From Cellulomonas sp. Root930 (lineage in GTDB: Bacteria > Actinomycetota > Actinomycetes > Actinomycetales > Cellulomonadaceae), in the NCBI GenBank assembly GCA_001429255.1, contig LMJI01000001.1:124001-188000 (forward strand): a stretch of DNA of 64,000 nt, written 5' to 3'. A model generated the notes under the pieces. It was not told where the DNA came from. It did no database searches and saw only the letters and a program-made list of their open reading frames with translations. Positions 17,001 through 27,103 of this stretch are shown here, piece after piece (position 1 is the stretch's first letter; every line of letters starts with the position of its first letter). A program made the translations under genes and the position numbers.

Positions 17001-18170
17001 TCAGGCGCGGTGGCGTCCGCCGCGGGCCGCCATGTACGCAGGCCGGATGACCTGGTCGATCAGGGCGGACCGCTCGTCGTGGTGCAGGAACGAGTGCGCA
17101 GCGGCGGTGACGGCCACGTCGCGCAGGTCCACCAGGTCCCAGCCGGCCTCCTCGACCAGGAGCGTGAGCTCCCGGGTCATCGAGGTACCCGACTGCAGAC
17201 GGTTGTCGGTGTTGACCGTGACGGCGAAGCCCAGGTTCCGCAGCCGTGTGACGGGGTGGGCGGCCACGGACTCGGCGGCACCCGTCTGCACGTTGGACGA
17301 CGGGCACAGCTCCAGCGGGATGCGCCGGTCGCGCACCCAGTGCGCGAGGGTGCCGAGCTTGTCGCCCAGCTCGTCGGTGGTCACGTCCTCGATCAGCCGG
17401 ACGCCGTGGCCGATCCGGCAGGCGTGCGCGACGTGCACGGCCTCGGCGATCGACTCGACCCCGGCGGCCTCGCCGGCGTGCACGGTCGCGGGGAAGTCGG
17501 CGTTCGCGAGCGTGGCGAACGCGGAGGCCTGGCGTGAGGGCGGGAAGCCCGCCTCGGCGCCGGCGATGTCGAAGCCGACCACCCCGTTGTCACGGTTCTC
17601 CAGGGCGAGGGCGGCGATCTCGTCCCCGCGGTCGGCGTGCCGCATCGCGGTGATGAGGGTGCCGATCCGGATCGAGCGGCCCTGCGTCGCGGCCTCGGCG
17701 ATCCCCTCGGCGAACCCGGCCTGCACCGCGTCGACCACCTGCTGCAGCGAGAGCCCCTTGCTCAGGTGCTGCTCGGGCGCGTACCGCTGCTCGGCGTACA
17801 CCACGCCGTCGGCGGCCAGGTCGAGCACCGACTCGCGCGCGACGCGGCGCAGCCCCTCCTCCGTCTGCATGACCGCGACCGTGTGGTCGAACGTCTCGAG
17901 GTAGCGCTCCAGCGTCCCCGAGCTGGCGGCCTCGACGAACCAGCGACCGAGCTCGTCGGGGTCGGTCGCGGGAAGCTCGTAGCCGATCTCCGCGGCGAGC
18001 TCGATGATCGTGGCCGGGCGCAGCCCGCCGTCCAGGTGGTCGTGCAGGACGACCTTCGGAAGGCTCGGGATGAGCGCGACGAGCGCGGCGGTGGCGTCGG
18101 CCTCGGACGACTCGGACGAAGCGGGCACGTCAGCAGTCGCAGCCGCCGAGGGCTCGGAGGGGGAGGTCAT
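17001..18170 (-). CDS. add: adenosine deaminase
   Basis: A 389-residue adenosine/AMP deaminase-family metalloenzyme. It shows HDHLDG (zinc histidines), HAGE with the catalytic Glu, the His of RIGHGVR and the zinc/base-binding Asp in VNTDNR. Residues 1-25 are an extra Ser/Ala/Asp-rich leader. It converts adenosine and deoxyadenosine to inosine forms, which punA can then phosphorolyse. A TACGGT box 6 bases upstream of ATG 18170 indicates a leaderless mRNA. The next gene upstream on the same strand encodes a small acidic protein. Confidence 0.95.
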   Translation of the reverse strand: MTSPSEPSAAATADVPASSESSEADATAALVALIPSLPKVVLHDHLDGGLRPATIIELAAEIGYELPATDPDELGRWFVEAASSGTLERYLETFDHTVAVMQTEEGLRRVARESVLDLAADGVVYAEQRYAPEQHLSKGLSLQQVVDAVQAGFAEGIAEAATQGRSIRIGTLITAMRHADRGDEIAALALENRDNGVVGFDIAGAEAGFPPSRQASAFATLANADFPATVHAGEAAGVESIAEAVHVAHACRIGHGVRLIEDVTTDELGDKLGTLAHWVRDRRIPLELCPSSNVQTGAAESVAAHPVTRLRNLGFAVTVNTDNRLQSGTSMTRELTLLVEEAGWDLVDLRDVAVTAAAHSFLHHDERSALIDQVIRPAYMAARGGRHRA

Positions 18171-18176
18171 GCGCTC

Positions 18177-18182
18177 ACCGTA
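18177..18182 (-). promoter_or_regulatory. leaderless -10 box of add
   Basis: TACGGT on the minus strand ends 6 bases before the ATG at 18170, with no Shine-Dalgarno sequence between them. Confidence 0.55.
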
Positions 18183-18209
18183 CCGGGACCGGCGTTCCGG
18201 AGCAGGCTG

Positions 18210-18437
18210 TCAGCCGTCGGTCCCGTCGTCCTCGGGCAGCTCGGTGTCCTGCTCCACCACGTCGGCCTCGTCGGCGCGACCGTCGCGGTCGGCCCGGGCG
18301 AACCCCGGCTCGTACTCCTCGGGGTCCGTCGCGTCGACCTCGTCGTCCGCCTCGTCGGCCAGGCTGCGCGGCCCGTCCGGGTCCACCGGCACCAGGCCGG
18401 CATCCCGCCAGGCGTCGTTCCCGGGCACGGTGCTCAT
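18210..18437 (-). CDS. small acidic hypothetical protein
   Basis: A 75-residue protein, very rich in Asp and Glu, with no signal peptide, membrane segment or cysteine. It begins MSTVPGNDAWRDAGL and ends in a poly-acidic stretch. I do not recognise a family. A CAGGAT box (18444-18449) lies 6 bases before the ATG, as for other leaderless genes here. It lies between deoA and add on the same strand, 39 bases after the deoA stop, so it may be cotranscribed with the pyrimidine salvage genes. Low complexity makes it probably disordered. Confidence 0.6.
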   Translation of the reverse strand: MSTVPGNDAWRDAGLVPVDPDGPRSLADEADDEVDATDPEEYEPGFARADRDGRADEADVVEQDTELPEDDGTDG

Positions 18438-18443
18438 CACCCC

Positions 18444-18449
18444 ATCCTG
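18444..18449 (-). promoter_or_regulatory. possible leaderless -10 box of the small acidic gene
   Basis: CAGGAT on the minus strand lies 6 bases before ATG 18437. It deviates from TANNNT at the first position, so it is weaker than the others. Confidence 0.35.
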
Positions 18450-18475
18450 CCCCCGCCGGGACAGGTCCGCGAGGG

Positions 18476-19771
18476 TCAGGCGTCGACGCGGTCGATCACC
18501 AGCGGGCGGTCGGGTACAGCCGTCCCCGCCGGTGCGACGACGACCTTGCCGACGAGCGCCTCGCGCGCCCGGCCGAACCGCTCGGGCGTGTCGGTGTGCA
18601 GCGTCAGCAGCGGCTGCCCGGCCCGGACGGCGTCCCCGGGCTTGGCGTGCAGCTCGACGCCGGCGCCCGCCTGCACCGGGTCCTCCTTGCGAGCGCGTCC
18701 CGCCCCGAGCCGCCACGCGGCGATCCCGACGGCGTACGCGTCGAGCTCGGTGAGCACGCCGTCGGACTCGGCCAGCACCTGCTCGGTCTCGCGGGCCACG
18801 GGCAGGACCGCGTCCGGGTCGCCGCCCTGGGCCGCGATCATCCGCTTCCACGCATCCATGGCGCGGCCGTCGGCCAGGGCCGCGGCGACGTCCTCGCCCG
18901 GGCGTCCCGCCGCGTCGAGCATCTCGCGCGCCAGCGCCACCGTGAGCTCGACGACGTCCGCCGGTCCCCCGCCGGCCAGCACCTCGACCGACTCGCGGAC
19001 CTCGAGCGCGTTCCCGGCGGTCAGGCCGAGCGGCGTCGACATGTCGGTGAGGAGCGCGACGGTCTTCACGCCCGCGTCCGTGCCGAGCGCGACCATCGTG
19101 CGGGCCAGCTCGCGGGCGCGGTCGACGTCCTTCATGAACGCTCCGGAGCCCACCTTCACGTCGAGCACGAGCGCGCCCGTGCCCTCGGCGATCTTCTTGC
19201 TCATGATCGAGCTGGCGATCAGCGGGATGGCCTCGACCGTGCCGGTCACGTCACGCAGCGCGTAGAGCTTGCGGTCGGCGGGGGCGAGCCCGGACCCGGC
19301 CTGGCAGATGACGGCGCCGACGTCGTCGAGCTGGGCCATCATCTCCTCGTTGCTCAGCGCGGCCCGCCAGCCGGGGATGGACTCGAGCTTGTCCAGCGTC
19401 CCGCCCGTGTGGCCCAGCCCGCGGCCCGACAGCTGAGGCACCGCGACGCCGAACACCGCGACGAGCGGCGCCAGCGGCAGCGTGATCTTGTCCCCCACGC
19501 CGCCGGTCGAGTGCTTGTCCGCGGTGGGGCGGGACAGGCCGGAGAAGTCCATCCGCTCGCCGCTGGCGATCATCGCGGCGGTCCACCGGGCGATCTCCGC
19601 CCGATCCATGCCGTTGAGCAGGATCGCCATGTTCAGCGCCGACATCTGCTCCTCGGCCACCACGCCGCGCGTGTACGCGTCGATGACCCAGTCGATCTGC
19701 GCCTCGCTCAGGCGGTGCCCGTCGCGCTTGGTGACGATGACGTCGACGGCGTCGAAGGCCTCGGTGCTCAT
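18476..19771 (-). CDS. deoA: thymidine phosphorylase
   Basis: A 431-residue pyrimidine-nucleoside phosphorylase. KRDGHRLSEAQIDW begins the helical domain. DKHSTGGVGDK is the phosphate-binding signature, SGRGLGHTGGTLDKLES the substrate loop, and the C-terminal domain carries biotinyl-lipoyl-like beta strands. It converts thymidine or deoxyuridine plus phosphate to base plus deoxyribose-1-phosphate, feeding the mutase and DeoC. Its ATG overlaps the cdd stop by four bases (ATGA), so it is translationally coupled to cdd. Confidence 0.96.
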   Translation of the reverse strand: MSTEAFDAVDVIVTKRDGHRLSEAQIDWVIDAYTRGVVAEEQMSALNMAILLNGMDRAEIARWTAAMIASGERMDFSGLSRPTADKHSTGGVGDKITLPLAPLVAVFGVAVPQLSGRGLGHTGGTLDKLESIPGWRAALSNEEMMAQLDDVGAVICQAGSGLAPADRKLYALRDVTGTVEAIPLIASSIMSKKIAEGTGALVLDVKVGSGAFMKDVDRARELARTMVALGTDAGVKTVALLTDMSTPLGLTAGNALEVRESVEVLAGGGPADVVELTVALAREMLDAAGRPGEDVAAALADGRAMDAWKRMIAAQGGDPDAVLPVARETEQVLAESDGVLTELDAYAVGIAAWRLGAGRARKEDPVQAGAGVELHAKPGDAVRAGQPLLTLHTDTPERFGRAREALVGKVVVAPAGTAVPDRPLVIDRVDA

Positions 19772-20172
19772 GCGCGTTCCTCCAGGTCAGCCGGGCCGAA
19801 CGCGTCCGGGAGCACCTCGGTCATCGGCTTGATGCCGTGCGTCGTCTCGACCAGCAGCCGGGCTCCCCCGTGCTCCCAGAGCAGCTGCCGGCAGCGGCCG
19901 CAGGGCATGAGGACGTTCCCGTGCTTGTCCACGCAGGTGAACGCCACCAGGCGCCCGCCGCCCGAGACGTGCAGGCCGGAGACCAGCGCGCACTCGGCGC
20001 AGAGCGTGACGCCGTAGGACGCGTTCTCCACGTTGCAGCCGACGACCACGCGGCCGTCGTCGACCAGGGCGGCGGCGCCGACCGGGAAGTTCGAGTAGGG
20101 GGCGTACGCCCGGTGCATGACGTCCGTGGCGGCCGCCCGCAAGGCGTCCCAGTCGATGTTCACAGCACTCAC
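19768..20172 (-). CDS. cdd: cytidine deaminase
   Basis: A 134-residue (or 131 from GTG 20163) homotetrameric-type cytidine deaminase. YAPYSNFPVGAAAL starts the core, NVENASYG binds the nucleoside, CAECA has the zinc Cys and catalytic Glu (C-A-E), and PCGRC gives the other two zinc cysteines. It converts cytidine and deoxycytidine to uridine forms for deoA. GTG 20172 overlaps the upstream permease stop (GTGA); GTG 20163 is an equally possible start, since neither has a clear ribosome site. The gene lies between transporter and phosphorylase, so uptake, deamination and phosphorolysis form one operon. Confidence 0.94.
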   Translation of the reverse strand: MSAVNIDWDALRAAATDVMHRAYAPYSNFPVGAAALVDDGRVVVGCNVENASYGVTLCAECALVSGLHVSGGGRLVAFTCVDKHGNVLMPCGRCRQLLWEHGGARLLVETTHGIKPMTEVLPDAFGPADLEERA

Positions 20173-21464
20173 TTCGTGTAGGGGATGCCCTCGGCGGCCG
20201 GCGGGCGCACGCGTCCGACCAGCCCCGCGACGGCGAAGATCGTCACGATGTACGGCGTCATCAGCATGATCTGGCTGGGGATCGGCGTCTGGATGATGCT
20301 CAGCTGGAGCTGCAGGTTGTTGGCGAACCCGAACAGCAGGGCCGCCGCGAGCGCACCCTTGGGGCTCCAGCGGCCCAGGATCATGGCGGCGAGCGCGATG
20401 TACCCCTTGCCGTTGGTCATCTCCTTGCCGAACGCCAGCCCCGCGGCCACCGTGAAGAAGGCGCCACCCAGACCGGCCACCGCGCCGCCCAGCACCGTCG
20501 AGCGCAGGCGGGTGCGGTTGACCTTGATGCCGACGGTGTCCGCGGCCTTCGGGTGCTCGCCGACCGAGCGCAGGCGCAGCCCCCAGCGGGACCGGAACAC
20601 CATGATCTGCAGCACGATCACGACGACGTACATGATGTAGACCAGCGCGGTCTGCCGGAACAGGACCGGGCCGATGATCGGGATCTGCGAGAGCACGGGG
20701 ATGCTGATGACCGGCAGGCCCGGCGGGTTGTTCCAGGTGTCGGGGTTCTCCTTGAGCACCGTGGAGAACAGGTAGCTCGTCACGCCGATGACCAGCACGT
20801 TGAGCACGACGCCGACGATGATCTGGTTGACCACGTACTTGATGGAGAAGAGCACCAGCAGCAGGCCCACCAGGGCGCCCGCGATCGGCGCGGCGATCAG
20901 GCCCGCGTACGCGCTGCCGGTGAGGGTCGCGACGACCGCGGCGAGGAACGCCCCGCCGAGCAGCTGGCCCTCGATGGCGATGTTGATGATGCCCGAGCGC
21001 TCGCAGAGCAGGCCCGCCAGGGCACCGAACACCAGCGGGATCGCCAGGAACAGCGAGCCCTGCAGCAGACCGGTCAGCGGCAGCGCGCTGTCCTTGCCGG
21101 CGACGGCCCACACCAGGAACGCGAAGACCATGAGGACGCCGTACGTGATCGGCAGCCAGACGCCGGCCTTCTCGCGCCGGCGGGTCTCGTAGAAGGACAC
21201 GCCCGCCAGAGCCAGCGCGCCGAGGCACAGGATGGTCGCGGTGAGCTTCGAGGGCACCGAGAACGGCGTGAACTGGACGAAGTCGCGCGACGTGGAGATG
21301 CCGAACGTGCTCGTCTCGCCGCTCGGGCCGAGCAGGCCGAAGACGACGAGCCCGAACAGGGCGACCACCCCGTACGCGATCGGGGCGTGCCACCGGATGG
21401 GGGGCAGGACCTGCGGGGAGGCGGGGCGTGCCGACGCCGGGGCGTCGATCGTGGGGGCGCTCAC
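20169..21464 (-). CDS. nucleoside ABC transporter permease 2 (BmpA-associated, NupQ-like)
   Basis: A 431-residue membrane protein with about ten hydrophobic segments. It carries the branched-chain-type permease motif CERSGIINIAIEGQLLGGAF, diagnostic of permeases paired with BMP-family nucleoside-binding lipoproteins. The first 30 residues are a cytoplasmic Pro/Ala leader. GTG 21464 is supported by a strong GAAGGAGG 8 bases upstream and overlaps the preceding permease stop by four bases. With its partner it forms the membrane channel of the importer. Confidence 0.92.
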   Translation of the reverse strand: MSAPTIDAPASARPASPQVLPPIRWHAPIAYGVVALFGLVVFGLLGPSGETSTFGISTSRDFVQFTPFSVPSKLTATILCLGALALAGVSFYETRRREKAGVWLPITYGVLMVFAFLVWAVAGKDSALPLTGLLQGSLFLAIPLVFGALAGLLCERSGIINIAIEGQLLGGAFLAAVVATLTGSAYAGLIAAPIAGALVGLLLVLFSIKYVVNQIIVGVVLNVLVIGVTSYLFSTVLKENPDTWNNPPGLPVISIPVLSQIPIIGPVLFRQTALVYIMYVVVIVLQIMVFRSRWGLRLRSVGEHPKAADTVGIKVNRTRLRSTVLGGAVAGLGGAFFTVAAGLAFGKEMTNGKGYIALAAMILGRWSPKGALAAALLFGFANNLQLQLSIIQTPIPSQIMLMTPYIVTIFAVAGLVGRVRPPAAEGIPYTK

Positions 21465-22746
21465 GCGCTGACCTCCTTCGCGGTGACGGGCACGACAGGC
21501 TTCGGTGCACGGGGCACACCCGGCGAGGGCAGCCGGAACACCGACCGCACCAGCGGCGGGGCCGCGATGAACAGGACGATGAGCGACTGCACGACGAGCA
21601 CGATGTCGATGGGCGTCCCGGTGCGCGCCTGCATGACCACGCCGCCGGCGCGCAGGGCGCCGAACAGGATCCCGGCGAGCACCGTGCCGAGCGGCTTGGA
21701 CCGACCGAGCAGGGCGACCGTGATGGCGTCGAACCCGTAGCTCGCCGCGACGCCGGCGGTGAGGACCCGCTCCGTCCCGAGCACCTGCGCCGAGCCCGCG
21801 AGGCCGGCGAACGCACCGGCGGTGAGCATGACCCACACGTAGGTCGCGTTCACCGAGATGCCGGCGGTACGCGCCGCGTGCGGGTTGGAGCCCACGGCAC
21901 GGAACCGGAAGCCGATGGTCGAGCGCTCCATGAGCCACCACGTGAACACCGCGGCGGCGATGGCCACCAGGAAGCCGGCGTGCAGGCGGTACCCGCCACC
22001 GAGCAGCAGGGGGTACACCGCGCTGTCGGGGATCGGCGGGCTGACCGGGTTGTTGCTGCCCGGGCGCTGGAACGCGTCGAGGCTCAGCAGGTACGCGACC
22101 AGGTAGATCGCGATGTTGTTGAGCATGATCGTGACGATGACCTCGTGCGCGCCGGTGCGTGCCTTGAGCACGCCGGCGATGCCCGCCCAGAGCGCACCAC
22201 CGAGCGCGGCGCCGATGACGCAGAGCAGCAGGTGCAGCGCCGGGGGGAGGTCGAACGTGAAGCCGATGTACCCGGCGAAGATCCCACCGAGGATGATCTG
22301 GCCCTGGGCGCCGATGTTGAACAGTCCGGCCCGGAAGCCGATGCCCAGGCCGAGACCGGCCAGGATGAGCGGCGTCGCGACGGTCAGGGTCTCGGTGATG
22401 GGGCGGACCGCACGGCCCAGCTCCTCGGCGCGCGGGTCGAAGACCGCCCCGGCGAACAGGGCTGCGTAGGCCTCGGAGACGGCGGACCACGCCGCGGCGA
22501 GCAGGTCGCCCGGGCGTGAGAAGAAGTAGCCGGCCGCCTCCTGGACGGCCGCGTCCGCCGCGGCGATCAGCAGCCCGCCGATGAGGAGCGCCAGCACGAC
22601 GGCGAGCACCGAGACGAGCCAGCTGCTCGTGAGCATCTCGTGCAGGATGCGGCGCCCGCCGTCCGGCTCCTCCGCCGGGGCGACGACGCCGGTCTGCCCG
22701 GGGGGCGGCACCTGCGCGTCGGGCAGCGGGGCGGGCGTCGGGCTGC

Positions 22747-22750
<4 letters not shown>
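21461..22750 (-). CDS. nucleoside ABC transporter permease 1 (NupP-like)
   Basis: A 429-residue permease. After a Pro-rich cytoplasmic leader (1-40) come about nine to ten membrane segments. GFRAGLFNIGAQGQIILGG is the permease motif of this subfamily, and an ABC-coupling segment HEVIVTIMLNNIA follows. GTG 22750 overlaps the ATPase stop by four bases. It partners with the second permease, the double ATPase and the BMP lipoprotein to import purine or pyrimidine nucleosides. Confidence 0.92.
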
Positions 22751-24372
<1,622 letters not shown>

Positions 24373-24446
24373 CGGTGGTCTCCTTCGACGTCACGAGCGT
24401 TCCTAGACACTATCCATCTGCGTGGCGCGCGTGCGCCGGACAGGCC

Positions 24447-24475
24447 GACGGCCCGGGCACCTCGCCCGGGCCGTC
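24447..24475 (-). terminator. partial terminator after the BMP lipoprotein gene
   Basis: GACGGCCCGGGC pairs perfectly with GCCCGGGCCGTC around a 5-base loop. It lies between the lipoprotein stop and the ATPase start on the same strand. Such a hairpin would let the binding protein be made in excess over the membrane parts. Confidence 0.75.
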
Positions 24476-24507
24476 GTGCTGTCGTGCGTGCTTCGTCCTG
24501 CGTCAGA

Positions 24508-25608
24508 TCACTTCGGGGAGGCGTCGGACTCGACGACGATGTCACCGGAGATGATCGACGCCTTGAGCTCGTCGAGCTTGGTGACGACGTCCGCGGGGAC
24601 CTTCGACTCGAAGTCGTGGAACGGCGCCAGGCCGAGTCCCTCGTTCTCCAGCGTGCCGACGTACGGGTCGGAGCTGAAGCTGCCGTCGACGGCCTCGCTG
24701 ATCGTGTCGAAGACGGCCGGGCCGATCTCCTTCATGACCGAGGTGAGGACGAGGGAGCCGTACTCGGTGGTCTCGAACCAGTCGGCGTCGACACCGATGA
24801 TCGCGACGTTGCCGGCCGTCTGCGCGACGGACGCGGTGCCCAGGCCGACCGGACCGGCGACGGGCATGATGATGTCCGCGCCCTGGTCGATGAACGACTG
24901 GCCGATGTTCTTGCCGTCGTCCTGGCTGTCGAAGTTGCCGGCGAAGACGCCGGTCTGCGCGGCCTTGTCCCAGCCGAGCAGCTGGACGGAGCCGCCGTTG
25001 TCCTCGTTGAACTTGGCGATGCCGTCGGCGAAGCCGTCCATGAAGATGGTGACGGACGGGATCTGGATGCCACCGAAGGTCGCGACCTTGCCGGTGGTCG
25101 TCGTCGCCGCGGCGACGTAGCCGGCGAGGTAGGCCGCCTGCGCGGTGTCGAACAGGATCGGCTTGCCGTTCTCCAGGGTGACCGGCGCGAAGTCGGCGTC
25201 GGAGAAGGAGCTGTCGACGAGCGCGAAGTTCACGTCCGGGTTCGCCTCGGCGGCGGTCTGGATCGGGTCCTCGAGCAGGAAGCCGACGCCGATGATCAGG
25301 TCGCAGTTCTCGGCGACGAGGCTGTCGATGTTCGGCGTGTAGTCGGTGTCAGCGGCGGACTCGACGCTGGCCACCTCGATCCCGAGCTCGTCCTCGGCCT
25401 GCGTGAGGCCCTCGAAACCGGCCTGGTTGAACGACTTGTCGTCGAAGCCACCCGCGTCCGAGACCATGCATGCCTTGAAGTCGACGCTCGCCGCGGACGA
25501 CTCGCCGCTGCCGGCCGTCTCGTCCGTGTCCTCCGGAGCACTGCCACACGCCGCAAGCGCGAGGGCGACCGCCCCGCCGAGCACGGCCACTCGAATGATC
25601 TTCTTCAC
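24508..25608 (-). CDS. BMP-family nucleoside-binding lipoprotein
   Basis: A 366-residue lipoprotein. The GTG start at 25608 follows AGGAG by 7 bases. A short signal peptide ends in LAAC, with lipidated Cys21. The body is the BMP/PnrA fold: CMVSDAGGFDDKSFNQAGFEGL near the start, then GVGFLLEDPI and IMPVAGPVGLG later. PnrA-like proteins bind purine or pyrimidine nucleosides. It delivers them to the importer encoded by the next three genes, whose products supply the phosphorylases and deaminases of the same cluster. Confidence 0.95.
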   Translation of the reverse strand: MKKIIRVAVLGGAVALALAACGSAPEDTDETAGSGESSAASVDFKACMVSDAGGFDDKSFNQAGFEGLTQAEDELGIEVASVESAADTDYTPNIDSLVAENCDLIIGVGFLLEDPIQTAAEANPDVNFALVDSSFSDADFAPVTLENGKPILFDTAQAAYLAGYVAAATTTTGKVATFGGIQIPSVTIFMDGFADGIAKFNEDNGGSVQLLGWDKAAQTGVFAGNFDSQDDGKNIGQSFIDQGADIIMPVAGPVGLGTASVAQTAGNVAIIGVDADWFETTEYGSLVLTSVMKEIGPAVFDTISEAVDGSFSSDPYVGTLENEGLGLAPFHDFESKVPADVVTKLDELKASIISGDIVVESDASPK

Positions 25609-25715
25609 GCGACTCTCCTGAATCTCGTCAGCAGCCGGTCCGGCTGGGCCGACCGTGCGGTTGGCACGACGGTGTACCACCACAAGGTCTGGGGCTGCCC
25701 GGCATTGATTCTCGG

Positions 25716-25721
25716 ACCATA
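25716..25721 (-). promoter_or_regulatory. possible -10 box for the BMP lipoprotein operon
   Basis: TATGGT on the minus strand is the best -10 in the 206-base gap between two same-strand genes; no convincing -35 was found. The gap also holds two direct copies of GTTACCG (at about 25744 and 25772), possible regulator sites. The remaining bases show nothing else recognisable. Confidence 0.3.
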
Positions 25722-25814
25722 ACGAGCAAGAGGTGTCGGGCAGGTTACCGGCGGGTATCCGCGCAGGTTCCGTTACCGACTTGGTATGTCCGCCCAGGTG
25801 ACGGACGGGGCGTC

Positions 25815-27056
25815 TCAGCCCGCGAGAAGGGCGGTCCGAACCAGGAGAAGGGCCCCGACCTCGACCGCACGCTCGTCCACCCGGAGGTCGCCCTGGTGGA
25901 TGTCGTAGGTGTGTCCGCCCGGCGTGCGCGTGCCCAGCCGCGCCATCGCCCCCGGCACCTTGGTCAGGTACCAGGCGAAGTCCTCGCCGCCCAGCGACTG
26001 CTCGGTCAGCTGGACGGACCCACGCCCGAGCACGTCGTGCGCCGCCGCCTCGAGGATCCCGGTCGCGTGCGCGGAGTTCTCCACCGGCGGGACGCCGCGG
26101 TGGTGCCGGACGTCGACCTCCACCCCCAGGGGAGCCAGGACCTGCTCGACCGCCGAGTGGAACACCTCCGACGCCTTCTCCCACGCGCGGACGTCCAGGC
26201 ACCGCAACGTGCCCTTGACGGTGCCGGTCGACGGGATCGCGTTGTGCGCCGACCCCGCCTGCACGGCACCCCACGTGAGGTTGACGCCGGAGCGCGGGTC
26301 CAGGCGGCGACCCAGGATGGCGGGCACCTGCGTGATGACCTGACCGAGCGCGAACACCACGTCACCCGTCAGGTGCGGGCGGGACGTGTGCCCGCCCGGT
26401 CCGGTGACCGTCACGGTGACCTCGTCGCTGGCGGACGTGATGGGGCCGATCCGGGTGCCGACCTGGCCCACGTCGACCTTGGGGTCGCAGTGGAACGAGT
26501 AGATCTCGCCGACGCCGTCGAGCCCGCCCGCGGCCACCACGTCGAGCGCGCCGCCGGGCTGCACCTCCTCGGCAGGCTGGAACACCAGCCGCACGCCGGT
26601 GCGCAGCTCGTCGGCCAGCTGGGCGAGCACGAGCCCGGCACCGAGCACCGCCGCGGCGTGCACGTCGTGCCCGCACGCGTGCGCGACGCCCCGGACGGTC
26701 GAGGCCCACGGCAGACCGCTCGTGTCCTGCACGGGCAGCCCGTCGAGATCGGCGCGCAGGGCGATCCGCTTGCGACCGCTCGTCGCCGGGCCGGGACCGA
26801 TGTCGCAGATCAGCCCGCTGCCCGGCAGGAGGTGCGGCTCGAGGCCCGCGGCACGCAGCCGCTCGGCCACCAGCTTGGTGGTCCGCACCTCCGTGCGCCC
26901 GAGCTCGGGGTGGGCGTGCAGGTCGCGGCGGATGGCCGCGAGCTCGTCGCGCAGCTCCGCGACCAGGGCAGCGAGCCGGGCCGACACCGGGTCGGTGGGG
27001 TCGGGCCGCAGGCTGGTCAGGGGGGCGACGACGGGATCGGGGTGAGCGGAGGACAC
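25815..27056 (-). CDS. M20 family amidohydrolase/peptidase
   Basis: A 413-residue M20D-type metallohydrolase. RRDLHAHPELG is the N-terminal signature. ALRADLDGLPV, HACGHDVHAA with a metal Cys/His pair, and the QPAEEVQPGG segment with the catalytic and metal-binding Glu residues follow. The last metal His is in GGEDFAW's region. A dimerisation insert lies at about 210-320. The group hydrolyses N-acyl amino acids, hippurate or aminobenzoyl-glutamate-type amides; the substrate is not evident. The M. tuberculosis amiA1/amiB1 genes occupy a similar place beside the salvage genes. A TAGGGT box 6 bases before GTG 27056 makes the message leaderless. Confidence 0.9.
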   Translation of the reverse strand: MSSAHPDPVVAPLTSLRPDPTDPVSARLAALVAELRDELAAIRRDLHAHPELGRTEVRTTKLVAERLRAAGLEPHLLPGSGLICDIGPGPATSGRKRIALRADLDGLPVQDTSGLPWASTVRGVAHACGHDVHAAAVLGAGLVLAQLADELRTGVRLVFQPAEEVQPGGALDVVAAGGLDGVGEIYSFHCDPKVDVGQVGTRIGPITSASDEVTVTVTGPGGHTSRPHLTGDVVFALGQVITQVPAILGRRLDPRSGVNLTWGAVQAGSAHNAIPSTGTVKGTLRCLDVRAWEKASEVFHSAVEQVLAPLGVEVDVRHHRGVPPVENSAHATGILEAAAHDVLGRGSVQLTEQSLGGEDFAWYLTKVPGAMARLGTRTPGGHTYDIHQGDLRVDERAVEVGALLLVRTALLAG

Positions 27057-27062
27057 GCTTCG

Positions 27063-27068
27063 ACCCTA
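27063..27068 (-). promoter_or_regulatory. leaderless -10 box of the M20 amidohydrolase
   Basis: TAGGGT on the minus strand lies 6 bases before GTG 27056, with no ribosome site between them. Confidence 0.6.
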
Positions 27069-27103
27069 GCCGCGAGCGCCCGGACCGGCGGCGGGTGTCC
27101 GCG

